A DNA stretch of 64,000 bases from Saccoglossus kowalevskii (GCF_000003605.2 NW_003134803.1:62001-126000), one strand, 5' to 3'. Shown: positions 21,422 to 32,922, counted from the stretch's first letter. Numbers and translations are program-made. Notes: generated from the sequence alone by a model not told the origin.

Positions 21422-21504
21422 TGTGCAGTTCATGTCACAAGCATCCGATTGTATGCCGTACTTGTGTTTTCCCGATAAATAAGAAACGCCTTCATACGAC
21501 AACG

Positions 21505-21576
21505 TCCCATATGGTCAAGTGGTTGCGATTTGGCGCTTTCACCGCCAAGGCCCGGGTTCAATTCCCGGTGTGGGAA
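21505..21576 (+). tRNA. tRNA-Glu(UUC), class A
   Basis: A13, G21 and C22 weaken the D stem. Confidence 0.75.
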
Positions 21577-21789
21577 CACCTGTTTTAGATTCCTGGTCAG
21601 GTGAACATCGCAGCTTGTATAAAATGCTCATAGACAATTCAATTAAAAGATATAAATTGGCCTCTCGTATTTGTTGCCTTATTACAAGAGAATATATAAT
21701 ACACGACTTGCAGTTCATGTCACAAGCATCCGATTGTATGCCATACTTGTGTCTTCCCGATAAATAGGAAACGCCTTCATACGTCAACG

Positions 21790-21861
21790 TCCCATATGGT
21801 CTAGTGGTTAGGATTTGGCGCTTTCACCGCCAAGGCCTGGGTTCAATTCACGGTGTGAGAA
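21790..21861 (+). tRNA. tRNA-Glu(UUC), class D
   Basis: Class D with A62. Confidence 0.6.
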
Positions 21862-22054
21862 CACCCGTTTTAGAACTCTGGTCAGTTGAACATCGCAGCT
21901 TGTATAAAATGCTCATAGACAATTTAATTAAAATATATAAATTGGCCTGACGTATTTGTTGCCTTATTTCAAGAGAATATATAATACACTACGTGCAGTT
22001 CATGTCACAAGCATCCGATTGTATGCCATACTTGTGTTTTCTCGATAAATAGGA

Positions 22055-22102
22055 ATAAGTATCCTATCATATGCCTTACATGTGTTTTCCCGATAAATAG
22101 GA
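22055..22102 (+). repeat. 48-bp spacer duplication
   Basis: Spacer-end duplication before the gene at 22123; follows a class D unit. Confidence 0.84.
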
Positions 22103-22122
22103 AACGCCTTCATACGACAACG

Positions 22123-22194
22123 TCCCATATGGTCTAGTGGTTTGGATTTGGCGCTTTCACCGCCAAGGCCCTGGTTCAATTCCCGGTGTGGGAA
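22123..22194 (+). tRNA. tRNA-Glu(UUC), class A
   Basis: U21 and U51/C63 mismatch. Confidence 0.76.
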
Positions 22195-22407
22195 TACCTG
22201 TTTTAGATTCCTGGTCAGTTGAACATCGCAGCTTGTATAAAATTCTCAAAGACAATTTAATTAAAAGACATAAATTGGCCTCTCGTATTTGTTGCCTTAT
22301 TACAAGAGAATATATAATACACGACTTGCAGTTCATGTCACAAGCATCCGATTGTATGTCATACTTGTGTCTTCCCGATAAATAGGAAACGCCTTCAAAC
22401 GTCAACG

Positions 22408-22479
22408 TCCAATATGGTCTAGTGGTTAGGATTTGGCGCTTTCACCGCCAAGGCCAGGGTTCAATTCCCGGTGTGAGAA
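22408..22479 (+). tRNA. tRNA-Glu(UUC), class A variant
   Basis: A4/G69, A50/G64 and C3/A70 mismatches; TTTTAGCTTCC flank. Confidence 0.6.
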
Positions 22480-22692
22480 CACCTGTTTTAGCTTCCTGGT
22501 CAGTTGAACATCGCAGCTTGTATAAAATGCTCAAAGACAATTTAATTAAATGATATAAATTGGCCTGTCGTATTTGTTGCCTTATTACAAGAGAATATAT
22601 AATACACGACGTGCAGTTCATGTCACAAGCATCCGATTGTATGCCATACTCGTGTTTTCCCGATAAATAGGAAACGCTTTCAAATGTCAACG

Positions 22693-22719
22693 TCCCATAT
22701 GGTCTAGTGGTTAGGATTT
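22693..22719 (+). pseudogene. Truncated tRNA-Glu 5' half
   Basis: 110-bp unit, common junction. Confidence 0.88.
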
Positions 22720-22802
22720 TGTGCAGTTCATGTCACAAGCATCCGATTGTATGCCGTACTTGTGTTTTCCCGATAAATAGGAAACGCCTTCATACGACAA
22801 CG

Positions 22803-22874
22803 TCCCATATGGTCTAGTGGTTGCGATTTGGCGCTTTCACCGCCAAGGCCCGTGTTCAATTCCCGGTGTGGGAA
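22803..22874 (+). tRNA. tRNA-Glu(UUC), class A
   Basis: G21, C22 and U52/C62. Confidence 0.73.
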
Positions 22875-23087
22875 CACGTGTTTTAGATTCCTGGTCAGGT
22901 GAACATCGCAGCTTGTATACAATGCTCATAGACAATTTAATTAAAAGATATAAATTGGCCTCTCGTATTTGTTGCCTTATTACAAGAGAATATATAATAC
23001 ACGACTTGCAGTTCATGTCACATGCATCCGATTGTATGCCATACTTGTGTCTTCCCGATAAATAGAAAACGCCTTCATACGTCAACG

Positions 23088-23159
23088 TCCCATATGGTCT
23101 AGTGGTTAGGATTTGGCGCTTTCACCGCCAAGGCCTGGGTTTAATTCACGGTGTGAGAA
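23088..23159 (+). tRNA. tRNA-Glu(UUC), class D
   Basis: Class D with U56 (GGTTTAATTCA), so the B box is weakened. Confidence 0.58.
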
Positions 23160-23352
23160 CACCCGTTTTAGAACTCTGGTCAGTTGAACATCGCAGCTTG
23201 TATAAAATGCTCATAGACAATTTAATTAAAATATATAAATTGGCCTGTCGTATTTGTTGCCTTAATTCAAGAGAATATATAATACACGACGTGCAGTTCA
23301 TGTCACAAGCATCCGATTGTATGCCATACTTGTGTTTTCCCGATAAATAGGA

Positions 23353-23400
23353 ATAAGTATCCTATCATATGCCTTACTTGTGTTTTCCCGATAAATAGGA
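23353..23400 (+). repeat. 48-bp spacer duplication
   Basis: Spacer-end duplication before the gene at 23421. Confidence 0.84.
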
Positions 23401-23420
23401 AACGCCTTCATACGACAACG

Positions 23421-23490
23421 TCCCATATGGTCTAGTGGTTTGGATTTGGCGCTTTCACGCCAAGGCCCGTGTCAATTCCCGGTGTGGGAA
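23421..23490 (+). pseudogene. Disrupted tRNA-Glu(UUC)
   Basis: One base is missing from the anticodon stem and one from the T stem; U21 present. Confidence 0.65.
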
Positions 23491-23704
23491 CACTCGTTTT
23501 AGATTCCTGGTCAGTTGAACATCGCAGCTGTATAAAATGCTCATAGACAATTTAATTTAAAAGATATAAATTGGCGTCTCGTATTTTGTTGCTTTATTAC
23601 AAGAGAATATATAATGCACGACGTGCAGTTCATGTCACAAGTATCATATTAAATGCCTTACTTGTGTTTTCCCGATAAATAGGAAACGCCTTCATACGAC
23701 AACG

Positions 23705-23776
23705 TCCCATAAAGTCTTGTGGTTAATATTTGGCGCTTTCACCGTCAAGGCCCGCGTTCAATTCCCGGTGTGGGAA
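23705..23776 (+). tRNA. tRNA-Glu(UUC), diverged A
   Basis: CATAAAGTCTTGTGG at the 5' end removes U8, G9 and A14. D stem reads AATAT, and C52 alters the B box. Confidence 0.5.
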
Positions 23777-23989
23777 TACCTGTTTTAGATTCCTGGTCAG
23801 TTGAACATCGCAGCTTGTATAAAATTCTCAAAGACAATTTAATTAAAAGATATAAATTGTCCTCTCGTATTTGTTTCCTTATTACAAGAGAATATATAAT
23901 ACCCGACTTGCAGTTCATGTCACAAGCATCCGATTGTATGCCATACTTGTGTTTTCCCGATAAATAGGAAACGCCTTCAAATGTCAACG

Positions 23990-24061
23990 TCCCATATGCT
24001 CTAGTGGTTAGGATTTGGCGCTTTCACCGCCAAGGCTCGGGTTCAATTCCCGGTGTGGGAA
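23990..24061 (+). tRNA. tRNA-Glu(UUC), class A
   Basis: C10 and U49. Confidence 0.76.
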
Positions 24062-24274
24062 CACCCGTTTTAGATTCCTGGTCAGTTGAACATCGCAGCT
24101 TGTACAACATTCTCAAAGACAATTTAAATAAAAGATATAAATTGGCCTCTCGTATTTGTTGCCTTATTACAAGAGAATATATAATACACGACGTGCAGTT
24201 CATGTCACAAGTATCCTATTATATGCCTTACTTGTGTTTTCCCAATAAATAGGATACGCCTTCATACGACAACG

Positions 24275-24346
24275 TCCCATATGGTCTTGTGGTTAGGATT
24301 TGGCGCTTTCACCGCCAAGGCCCCGGTTCAATTCCCGGATTGGGAA
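24275..24346 (+). tRNA. tRNA-Glu(UUC), class A variant
   Basis: A14 is U, C51/C63, and ATTGGGA opposite TCCCATA (two mismatches). Confidence 0.6.
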
Positions 24347-24559
24347 CATCCGTTTTAGATTCCTGGTCAGTTGAACATCGCAGCTTGTATAAAATTCTCA
24401 AAGACAATTTAATTAAAATATATAAATTGGCCTCTCGTATTTGTTGCCTTATTACAAGAGAATATATAATACACGACGTGCAGTTTATGTCACAAGCATC
24501 CGATTGTATGCCATACATGTGTTTTCCCGATAAATAGGAAACGCTTTCAAATGATAACG

Positions 24560-24631
24560 TCCCATATGTTCTAGTGGTTAGGAATTGGCGCTTTCACCGC
24601 CAAGGCCCGGGTTCAATTCCTGGCGTGGGAA
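24560..24631 (+). tRNA. tRNA-Glu(UUC), class A variant
   Basis: U10, A26 and C66. Confidence 0.68.
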
Positions 24632-24846
24632 CACATCTGTTTTAGATTCCTGGTCAGTTGAACATCGCAGCTTGTATAAAACGCTCATAGACAATTTAAT
24701 TAAAAGATATAAATTGGCCTCTCGTATTTGTTGCCTTATTACAAGAGAATATATAATACACGACGTGCAGTTCATGTCACAAACATCTGATTGTATGCCA
24801 TACTTGTGTTTTCCCGATAAATAGGAAACGCCTTCATACGACAACG

Positions 24847-24918
24847 TACCATATGGTCTAGTGGTTTGGATTTGGCGCTTTCACCGCCAAGGCCCCGGTT
24901 CAATTCCCGGATTGGGAA
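24847..24918 (+). tRNA. tRNA-Glu(UUC), class A variant
   Basis: A2, U21, C51/C63 and an ATTGGGA acceptor strand. Confidence 0.58.
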
Positions 24919-25131
24919 CTTCTGTTTTAGATTCCTGGTCAGTTGAACATCGCAGTTTGTAAAAAATTCTCAAAGACAATTTAAATAAAAGATATAAATT
25001 AGCCTCTCATATTTGTTGCCTTATTACAAGAGAATATATAATACACGACGTGCAGTTCATGTCACAAGTATCGTATTATATGCCTTACTTGTGTTTTCCC
25101 GATAAATAGGAAACGCCTTCTTACGACAACG

Positions 25132-25203
25132 TCCCTTATGGTCTAGTGGTTAGGATTTGGTGCTTTCACTGCCAAGGCCCGGGTTCAATTTCCGGTGTGG
25201 GAC
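25132..25203 (+). tRNA. tRNA-Glu(UUC), class A variant
   Basis: U5/U68; U30 and U39 make two wobble pairs in the anticodon stem; U61. Confidence 0.65.
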
Positions 25204-25416
25204 GACCTGTTTTAGATTCCTGGTCAGTTGAACATCGCAGCTTGTATAAAATTCTCAAAGACAATTTAATTAAAAGATATAAATTGGCCTCTCGTATTTG
25301 TTGTCTTATTACAAGAGAATATATAACACACGACGTGCAGTTCATGTCACAAGAATCCGATTGTATGCCATACATGTGTTTTCCCGATAAATAGGAAACG
25401 CTTTCAAATGATAACG

Positions 25417-25488
25417 TCCCATATGTTCTAGTGGTTAGGAATTGGCGCTTTCACCGCCAAGGCCCGGGTTCAATTCCTGGTGTGGGAA
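25417..25488 (+). tRNA. tRNA-Glu(UUC), class A variant
   Basis: U10 and A26, close to the gene at 24560 but with U66 kept. Confidence 0.72.
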
Positions 25489-25703
25489 CACATCTGTTTT
25501 AGATTCCTGGTCAGTTGAACATCGCAGCTTGTATAAAACGCTCATAGACAATTTAATTAAAAGATATAAATTGGCCTCTCGTATTTGTTGCCTTATTACA
25601 AGAGAATATATAATACACGACGTGCAGTTCATGTCACAGGCATCCGATTGTATGCCATACTTGTGTTTTCCCGATAAATAGGAAATACCTTCATACGACA
25701 ACG

Positions 25704-25774
25704 TCCCATATGTCATGTGGTTAGGATTTGGCGCTTTCACCGCCAAGGCCCGGGTTCAATTCCCGGTGTGGGAA
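25704..25774 (+). tRNA. tRNA-Glu(UUC), class B
   Basis: D region TCATGTGG (A14 lost); T stem intact. Confidence 0.58.
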
Positions 25775-25987
25775 CACCTGTTTTAGATTCCTGGTCAGTT
25801 GAACATCGCAGCTTGTACAAAATTCTCAAGGACAATTTAATTAAAAGATATAAATTGGCCTCTCGTATTTGTTGCCTTATTACAAGAGAATATATAATAC
25901 ACGACGTGCAGTTCATGTCACAGGCATCCGATTGTATGCCATACTTGTGTTTTCCCGATAAATAGGAAACGCCTTCATACGACAACG

Positions 25988-26058
25988 TCCCATATGTCAT
26001 GTGGTTAGGATTTGGCGCTTTCACCGCCAAGGCCCGGGTTCAATTCCCGGTGTGGGAA
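25988..26058 (+). tRNA. tRNA-Glu(UUC), class B
   Basis: Same gene sequence as at 25704. Confidence 0.58.
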
Positions 26059-26271
26059 CACCTGTTTTAGATTCCTGGTCAGTTGAACATCGCAGCTTGT
26101 ATAAAATTCTCAAAGACAATTTAATTAAAAGATATAAATTGGCCTCTCGTATTTGTTGCCTTATTACAAGAGAATATATAATACACGACTTGCAGTTCAT
26201 GTCCCAAGAATCCGATTGTATGCCATACTTCTGTTTTCCCGATAAATAGGAAACGCCTTCAAATGTCAACG

Positions 26272-26343
26272 TCCCATATGCTCTAGTGGTTAGGATTTTG
26301 CGCTTTCACCGCCAAGGCTCGGGTTCAATTCCCGGTGTGAGAA
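26272..26343 (+). tRNA. tRNA-Glu(UUC), class A/C hybrid
   Basis: C10, U28/C42, U49 and C3/A70. Confidence 0.58.
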
Positions 26344-26556
26344 CACCCGTTTTAGATTCCTGGTCAGTTGAACATCGCAGGTTGTACAAAATTCTCAAAG
26401 ACAATTTAAATAAAAGATATAAATTGGCCTCTCATATTTGTTGCCTTATTACAAGAGAATATATAATACACGACGTGCAGATCATGTCACAAGTATCGTA
26501 TTATATGCCTTACTTGTGTTTTCCCGATAAATAGGAAACGCCTTCATACGACAACG

Positions 26557-26627
26557 TCCCATATGTCATGTGGTTAGGATTTGGCGCTTTCACCGCCAAG
26601 GCCCGTGTTCAATTCCCGGTGTGGGAA
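26557..26627 (+). tRNA. tRNA-Glu(UUC), class B
   Basis: TCATGTGG D region and U52/C62. Confidence 0.53.
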
Positions 26628-26840
26628 CACTCGTTTTAGATTCCTGGTCAGTTGAACATCGCAGCTTGTATAAAATGCTCATAGACAATTTAATTAAAAG
26701 ATATAAATTGGCGTCTCGTATTTGTTGCCTTATTACAAGAGAATATATAATGCACGACGTGCAGTTCATGTCACAAGTATCCTATTAAATGCCTTACTTG
26801 TATTTTCCCGATAAATAGGAAACGCCTTCATACGACAACG

Positions 26841-26912
26841 TCCCATAAAGTCTTGTGGTTACTATTTGGCGCTTTCACCGTCAAGGCCCGCGTTCAATTC
26901 CCGGTGTGGGAA
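26841..26912 (+). tRNA. tRNA-Glu(UUC), diverged A
   Basis: CATAAAGTCTTGTGG form, as at 23705. Confidence 0.5.
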
Positions 26913-27125
26913 TACCTGTTTTAGATTCCTGGTCAGTTGAACATCGCAGCTTGTATAAAATTCTCAAAGACAATTTAATTAAAAGATATAAATTGGCCTC
27001 TCGTATTTGTTTCCTTATTACAAGAGAATATATAATACCCGACTTGCAGTTCATGTCACAAGCATCCGATTGTATGCCATACTTGTGTTTTCCCGATAAA
27101 TAGGAAACGCCTTCAAATGTCAACT

Positions 27126-27197
27126 TCCCATATGCTCTAGTGGTTAGGATTTGGCGCTTTCACCGCCAAGGCTCGGGTTCAATTCCCGGTGTGGGAA
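27126..27197 (+). tRNA. tRNA-Glu(UUC), class A
   Basis: C10 and U49. Confidence 0.76.
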
Positions 27198-27410
27198 CAC
27201 CCGTTTTAGATTCCTGGTCAGGTGAACATCGCAGCTTGTATAAAATGCTCATAGACAATTTAATTAAAAGATATAAATTGGCCTCTCGTATTTGTTGCCT
27301 TATTACAAGAGAATATATAATACACGACTTGCAGTTCATGTCACAATCATCCGATTGTATGCCATACTTGTGTCTTCCCGATAAATAGGAAACGCCTTCA
27401 TACGTCAACG

Positions 27411-27482
27411 TCCCATATGGTCTAGTGGTTAGGATTTGGCGCTTTCACCGCCAAGGCCTGGGTTCAATTCCCGGTGTGAGAA
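27411..27482 (+). tRNA. tRNA-Glu(UUC), class D
   Basis: Same gene as at 9393. Confidence 0.65.
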
Positions 27483-27695
27483 CACCTGTTTTAGAACTCT
27501 GGTCAGTTGAACATCGCAGCTTGTATAAAATGCTCATAGGCAATTTAATTAAAATATATAAATTGGCCTGTCGTATTTGCGGCCTTATTTCAAGAGAATA
27601 TATAATACACGACGTGCAGTTCATGTCACAAGCATCTGATTGTATGCCGTACTTGTGTTTTCCCGATATATAGGAAACGCCTTCATACGACAACG

Positions 27696-27767
27696 TCCCA
27701 TATGGTCTAGTTGTTAGGATTTGGCGCTTTCACCGCCGAGGCTCGGGTTCAATTCCCGGTGTGTGAA
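27696..27767 (+). tRNA. tRNA-Glu(UUC), class A variant
   Basis: D loop AGTTGTTA, G44, U49 and C3/U70. Confidence 0.62.
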
Positions 27768-27980
27768 CACCTCTTTTAGATTCCTGGTCAGTTGAACATC
27801 GCAGCTTGTACAAAATTCTCAAAGACAATTTGAATAAAAGATATAAATTGGCCTCTCGTATTTGTTGCTTTATTACAAGAGAATATATAATACAGGACGT
27901 GCAGTTGATGACACAAGTATCGTATTATATGCCTTACTTGTGTTTTCAAGATAAATAGGAAACGCCTTCATACGACAACG

Positions 27981-28051
27981 TCCCATGTGTCTAGTGATTA
28001 GGATTTGGCGCTTTCACCGCCAAGGCCCGGGTTCAATTCCCGGTGTGGGAA
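27981..28051 (+). tRNA. tRNA-Glu(UUC), class B
   Basis: TCCCATGTG 5' end with A18. Confidence 0.57.
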
Positions 28052-28264
28052 CACCTGTTTTAGATTCCTGGTCAGTTGAACATCGCAGCTTGTATAAAAT
28101 TAGCATAGACAATTTAATTAAAAGATATAAATTGGCCTCTCGTATTTGTTGCCTTATTGCAAGAGAATATATAATACACGACGTGCAGTTCATGTCACAA
28201 GTATCCTATTATATGCCTTACTTGTGTTTTCCCGATAAATAGGAAACGCTTTCATACGACAACG

Positions 28265-28335
28265 TCCCATATGTCTTGTGGTTAGGATTTGGCGCTTTCA
28301 CCGCCAAGGCCCGGGATCAATTCCCGGTGTGGGAA
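28265..28335 (+). tRNA. tRNA-Glu(UUC), class B
   Basis: A14 is U and T54 is A. Confidence 0.53.
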
Positions 28336-28548
28336 CACCTGTTTTATATTCCTGGTCAGTTGAACATCGCAGCTTGTATAAAATGCTCATAGACAATTTA
28401 ATTAAAAGATATAAATCGGCCTCTCGCATTTATTGCCTTATTGCAAGAGAATATATAATACACGACGTGCAGTTCATGTCACAAGTGTCCTATTATATGC
28501 CTTACTTGTGTTTTCCCGATAAATAGGAAACGCCTTCAGACGACAACG

Positions 28549-28620
28549 TCCCATATGGTATAGTGGTTAGGATTTGGCGCTTTCACCGCCAAGGCCCGGG
28601 TTCAATTCCCGGTGTGGGAA
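28549..28620 (+). tRNA. tRNA-Glu(UUC), class A
   Basis: A12/G23; otherwise consensus. Confidence 0.8.
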
Positions 28621-28832
28621 CAGCTATTTTAGATTCCTGGTCAGTGAACATCGCTGCTTGTATAAAATGCTCATAAACAATTTAATTAAAAGAAATAAAT
28701 TGGCGTCTCGTATTTGTTGCCTTATTACAAGAGAATATATAATACACGACGTGCAGTTCATGTCACAAGTATCCTATTATATGCCTTACTTGTGTTTTCC
28801 CGATAAATAGGAAACGCTTTCATACGACAACG

Positions 28833-28903
28833 TCCCATATGTCTTGTGGTTAGGATTTGGCGCTTTCACCGCCAAGGCCCGGGATCAATTCCCGGTGTGG
28901 GAA
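28833..28903 (+). tRNA. tRNA-Glu(UUC), class B
   Basis: A14 is U and T54 is A. Confidence 0.53.
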
Positions 28904-29116
28904 CACCTGTTTTATATTCCTGGTCAGTTGAACATCGCAGCTTGTATAAAATGCTCATAGACAATTTAATTAAAAGATATAAATCGGCCTCTCGTATTTA
29001 TTGCCTTATTACAAGAGAATATATAATACACGACGTGCAGTTCATGTCACAAGTATCCTATTACATGCCTTACTTGTGTTTTCCCGATAAATAGGAAACG
29101 ACTTCAAATGACAACG

Positions 29117-29188
29117 TCCCATATGGTCTAGTGGTTAGGATTTGGCGCATTCACCGCCGAGGCTCGGGTTCAATTCCCGGTGTGTGAA
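29117..29188 (+). tRNA. tRNA-Glu(UUC), class A, U33 lost
   Basis: U33 is A; G44, U49 and C3/U70. Confidence 0.58.
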
Positions 29189-29401
29189 CACCTCTTTTAG
29201 ATTCCTGGTCAGTTGAACATCGCAGCTTGTACAAAATTCTCAAAGACAATTTGAATAAAAGATATAAATTGGCCTCTCGTATTTGTTGCTTTATTACAAG
29301 AGAATATATAATACAGGACGTGCAGTTGATGACACAAGTATCGTATTATATGCCTTACTTGTGTTTTCCCGATAAATAGGAAACGCCTTCATACGACAAC
29401 G

Positions 29402-29471
29402 TCCCATATGTCTAGTGGTTAGATTTGGCGCTTTCACCGTCAAGGCCCGGGTTCAATTCCCGGTGTTTGAA
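29402..29471 (+). pseudogene. Disrupted class B tRNA-Glu(UUC)
   Basis: A second G is missing from the D arm, and the acceptor strand reads TGTTTGA. Confidence 0.6.
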
Positions 29472-29682
29472 AACCTGTTTTAGATTCCTGGTCAGTTGAA
29501 CATCGCAGCTTGTATAAAATTCACAAAGACAATTTAATAAAAAGATATAAATTGGCCTCTCGTATTTGTTGCCTTATTACATGAGATATATATACACGAC
29601 GTGCAGTTCATGTCACAAGCATCCGATTGTATGCCATACTCGTGTTTTCCCGATAAATAGGAAACGCTTTCAAATGTCAACG

Positions 29683-29709
29683 TCCCATATGGTCTAGTGG
29701 TTAGGATTT
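29683..29709 (+). pseudogene. Truncated tRNA-Glu 5' half
   Basis: 110-bp unit, common junction. Confidence 0.88.
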
Positions 29710-29792
29710 TGTGCAGTTCATGTCACAAGCATCCGATTGTATGCCGTACTTGTGTTTTCCCGATAAATAGGAAACGCCTTCATACGACAACG

Positions 29793-29863
29793 TCCCATAT
29801 GTCTAGTGGTTAGGATTTGGCGCTTTCACCGCCAAGGCCCGGGTTCAATTCCCGGTGTGGGAA
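29793..29863 (+). tRNA. tRNA-Glu(UUC), class B
   Basis: Only the G9/G10 loss. Confidence 0.65.
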
Positions 29864-30076
29864 TACCTGTTTTAGATTCCTGGTCAGTTGCACATCGCAG
29901 CTTGTATAAAATTCTCAAAGACAATTTAATTAAAAGATATAAATTGGCCACTCGTATTTGTTGCCTTATTACAAGAGAATATATAATACACGACTTGCAT
30001 TTCATGTCACAAGCATCCGATTGTATGCCATACTTGTGTTATCCCGATAAATAGGAAACGCCTTCAAATGTCAACG

Positions 30077-30148
30077 TCCCATATGGTTTAGTGGTTAGGA
30101 TTTGTCGCTTTCACCGCCAAGGCTCGGGTTCAATTCCCGGTGTGAGAA
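30077..30148 (+). tRNA. tRNA-Glu(UUC), class C
   Basis: Typical class C. Confidence 0.62.
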
Positions 30149-30361
30149 CACTCGTTTTAGATTCCTGGTCAATTGAACATCGCAGCTTGTACAAAATTCT
30201 CAAAGACAATTTAAATAAAAGATATAAATTGGCCTGTCGTATTTGTTGCCTTATTACAAGAGAATATATAATACACGACGTGCAGTTCATGTCACAAGTA
30301 TCCTATTATATGCCTTACTTGTGTTTTCCCGATAAATAGGAAACGCCTTCATACGACAACG

Positions 30362-30433
30362 TCCCATACGGTCTAGTGGTTAGGATTTGGCGCTTTCACC
30401 GCCAAGGCCCGGGTTCAATTCCCGGTGTGGGAA
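30362..30433 (+). tRNA. tRNA-Glu(UUC), class A
   Basis: U8 is C, an invariant position; all stems pair. Confidence 0.8.
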
Positions 30434-30646
30434 TACCTGTTTTAGATTCCTGGTCAGTTGAACATCGCAGCTTGAATAAAATTCTCAAAGACAATTTAAT
30501 TAAAAGATAAAAATTGGCCTCTCGTATTTGTTGCCTTATTACAAGAAAATATATAATACACGACGTGCAGTTCATGTCACAAGTATCCTATTATATGCCT
30601 TACTTGTGTTTTCCCGATAAATAGGAAACGCCTTCATACGTCAACG

Positions 30647-30717
30647 TCCCATATGTCTAGTGGTTAGGATTTGGCGCTTTCACCGCCAAGGCCCGGGTTC
30701 AATTCCCGGTGTGGGAA
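30647..30717 (+). tRNA. tRNA-Glu(UUC), class B
   Basis: Only the G9/G10 loss. Confidence 0.65.
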
Positions 30718-30930
30718 TACCTGTTTTAGATTCCTGGTCAGTTGCACATCGCAGCTTGTATAAAATTCTCAAAGACAATTTAATTAAAAGATATAAATTG
30801 GCCACTCGTATTTGTTGCCTTATTACAAGAGAATATATAATACACGACTTGCATTTCATGTCACAAGCATCCGATTGTATGCCATACTTGTGTTTTCCCG
30901 ATAAATAGGAAACGCCTTCAAATGTCAACG

Positions 30931-31002
30931 TCCCATATGGTTTAGTGGTTAGGATTTGTCGCTTTCACCGCCAAGGCTCGGGTTCAATTCCCGGTGTGAG
31001 AA
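30931..31002 (+). tRNA. tRNA-Glu(UUC), class C
   Basis: Typical class C. Confidence 0.62.
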
Positions 31003-31215
31003 CACTCGTTTTAGATTCCTGGTCAATTGAACATCGCAGCTTGTACAAAATTCTCAAAGACAATTTAAATAAAAGATATAAATTGGCCTCTCGTATTTGT
31101 TGCCTTATTACATGAGAATATATAATACACGACGTGCAGTTCATGTCACAAGCATCCGATTGTATGCCATACTCGTGTTTTCCTGATAAATAGGAAACGC
31201 CTTCAAATGTCATCG

Positions 31216-31287
31216 TCCCATATGGTCTTGTGGTTAGGATTTGGCGCTTTCACCGCCAAGGCCCGGCTTTAATTCCCGGCGTGGGAA
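31216..31287 (+). tRNA. tRNA-Glu(UUC), class A, B box altered
   Basis: A14 is U, GCTTTAATTCC B box, C66. Confidence 0.57.
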
Positions 31288-31500
31288 CACCTGTTTTCGA
31301 TTCCAGGTCAGTTGAACATCGCAGCTTGTATAAAATGCTCATAGACAATTTAATTAAAAGATATAAATTGGCCTCTCGTATTTGTTGCCTTATTGCAAGA
31401 GAATATATAATACACGACGTGCAGTTCATGTCACAAGTATCCTATTATATGCCTTACTTGTGTTTTCCCGATAAATAGGAAACGCTTTCATACGACAACG

Positions 31501-31571
31501 TCCCATATGTCTTGTGGTTAGGATTTGGCGCTTTCACCGCTAAGGCCCGGGATCAATTCCCGGTGTGGGAA
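31501..31571 (+). tRNA. tRNA-Glu(UUC), class B
   Basis: A14 is U, G28-U42 wobble, T54 is A. Confidence 0.51.
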
Positions 31572-31784
31572 CACCTGTTTTATATTCCTGGTCAGTTGAA
31601 CATCGCAGCTTGTATAAAATGCTCATAGACAATTTAATTAAAAGATATAAATCGGCCTCTCGCATTTATTGCCTTATTACAAGAGAATATATAATACACG
31701 ACGTGCAGTTCATGTCACAAGTATCCTATTACATGCCTTACTTGTGTTTTCCCGATAAATAGGAAACGCCTTCAAATGTCAACG

Positions 31785-31856
31785 TCCTATATGGTCTAGT
31801 GGTTAGGATTTGGCGCTTTCACCGCAAAGGCCCGTGTTCAATTCCCGGTGTGGGAA
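31785..31856 (+). tRNA. tRNA-Glu(UUC), class A variant
   Basis: U4 wobble, G28/A42 and U52/C62 mismatches. Confidence 0.68.
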
Positions 31857-32069
31857 CACCTGTTTTAGATTCCTGGTCAGTTGAACATCGCAGCTTGTAT
31901 AAAATGCTCATAGACAATTTAATTAAAAGATATAAATTGGCCTCTCGTATTTGTTGCCTTATTGCAAGAGAATATATAATACACGACGTGCAGTTCATGT
32001 CACAAGTGTCCTATTATATGCCTTACTTGTGTTTTCCCGATAAATAGGAAACGCCTTCAGACGACAACG

Positions 32070-32141
32070 TCCCATATGGTCTAGTGGTTAGGATTTGGCG
32101 CTTTCACCGCCAAGGCCCGGGTTCAATTCCCGGTGTGGGAA
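32070..32141 (+). tRNA. tRNA-Glu(UUC), class A consensus
   Basis: Exact consensus. The 3' flank CAGCTATTTTAG is unlike most units. Confidence 0.92.
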
Positions 32142-32353
32142 CAGCTATTTTAGATTCCTGGTCAGTGAACATCGCTGCTTGTATAAAATGCTCATAGACA
32201 ATTTAATTCAAAGAAATAAATTGGCGTCTCGTATTTGTTGCCTTATTACAAGAGAATATATAATACACGACGTGCAGTTCATGTCACAAGTATCCTATTA
32301 TATGCCTTACTTGTGTTTTCCCGATAAATAGGAAACGCTTTCATACGACAACG

Positions 32354-32424
32354 TCCCATATGTCTTGTGGTTAGGATTTGGCGCTTTGACCGCCAAGGCC
32401 CGGGATCAATTCCCGGTGTGGGAA
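32354..32424 (+). tRNA. tRNA-Glu body with anticodon UUG (Gln)
   Basis: The anticodon loop reads CTTTGAC, so 34-36 (32,386-32,388) is TTG, which would pair with CAA glutamine codons. The rest is a class B tRNA-Glu with U14 and A54. G9/G10 loss and the altered B box suggest weak or no expression. Anticodon bases are strong identity elements for both GluRS and GlnRS, so charging cannot be predicted from the body alone. A sequencing error is possible. Confidence 0.6.
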
Positions 32425-32637
32425 CACCTGTTTTATATTCCTGGTCAGTTGAACATCGCAGCTTGTATAAAATGCTCATAGACAATTTAATTAAAAGATA
32501 TAAATTGGCCTCTCGTATTTATTGCCTTATTACAAGAGAATATATAATACTCGACGTGCAGTTCATGTCACAAGTATCGTATTATATGCCTTACTTGGGT
32601 TTTCCCGATAAATAGGAAACGCCTTCAAATGTCGTCG

Positions 32638-32709
32638 GCCCATATGGTCTAGTGGTTAGGATTTGACGCTTTCACCGCCAAGGCTCGGGTTCAATTCCCG
32701 GTGTGTGAA
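32638..32709 (+). tRNA. tRNA-Glu(UUC), class A variant
   Basis: First base is G, A29/C41, U49 and C3/U70. Confidence 0.57.
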
Positions 32710-32922
32710 CCCCTGTTTTAGATTCCTGGTCAGTTGAACATCCCAGCTTGTACAAAATTCTCAAAGACAATTTGAATAAAAGATATAAATTGGCCTCTCG
32801 TATTTGTTGCTTTATTACAAGAGAATATATAATACAGGACGTGCAGTTGATGACACAAGTATCGTATTATATGCCTTACTTGTGTTTTCAAGATAAATAG
32901 AAAACGCCTTCATACGACAACG

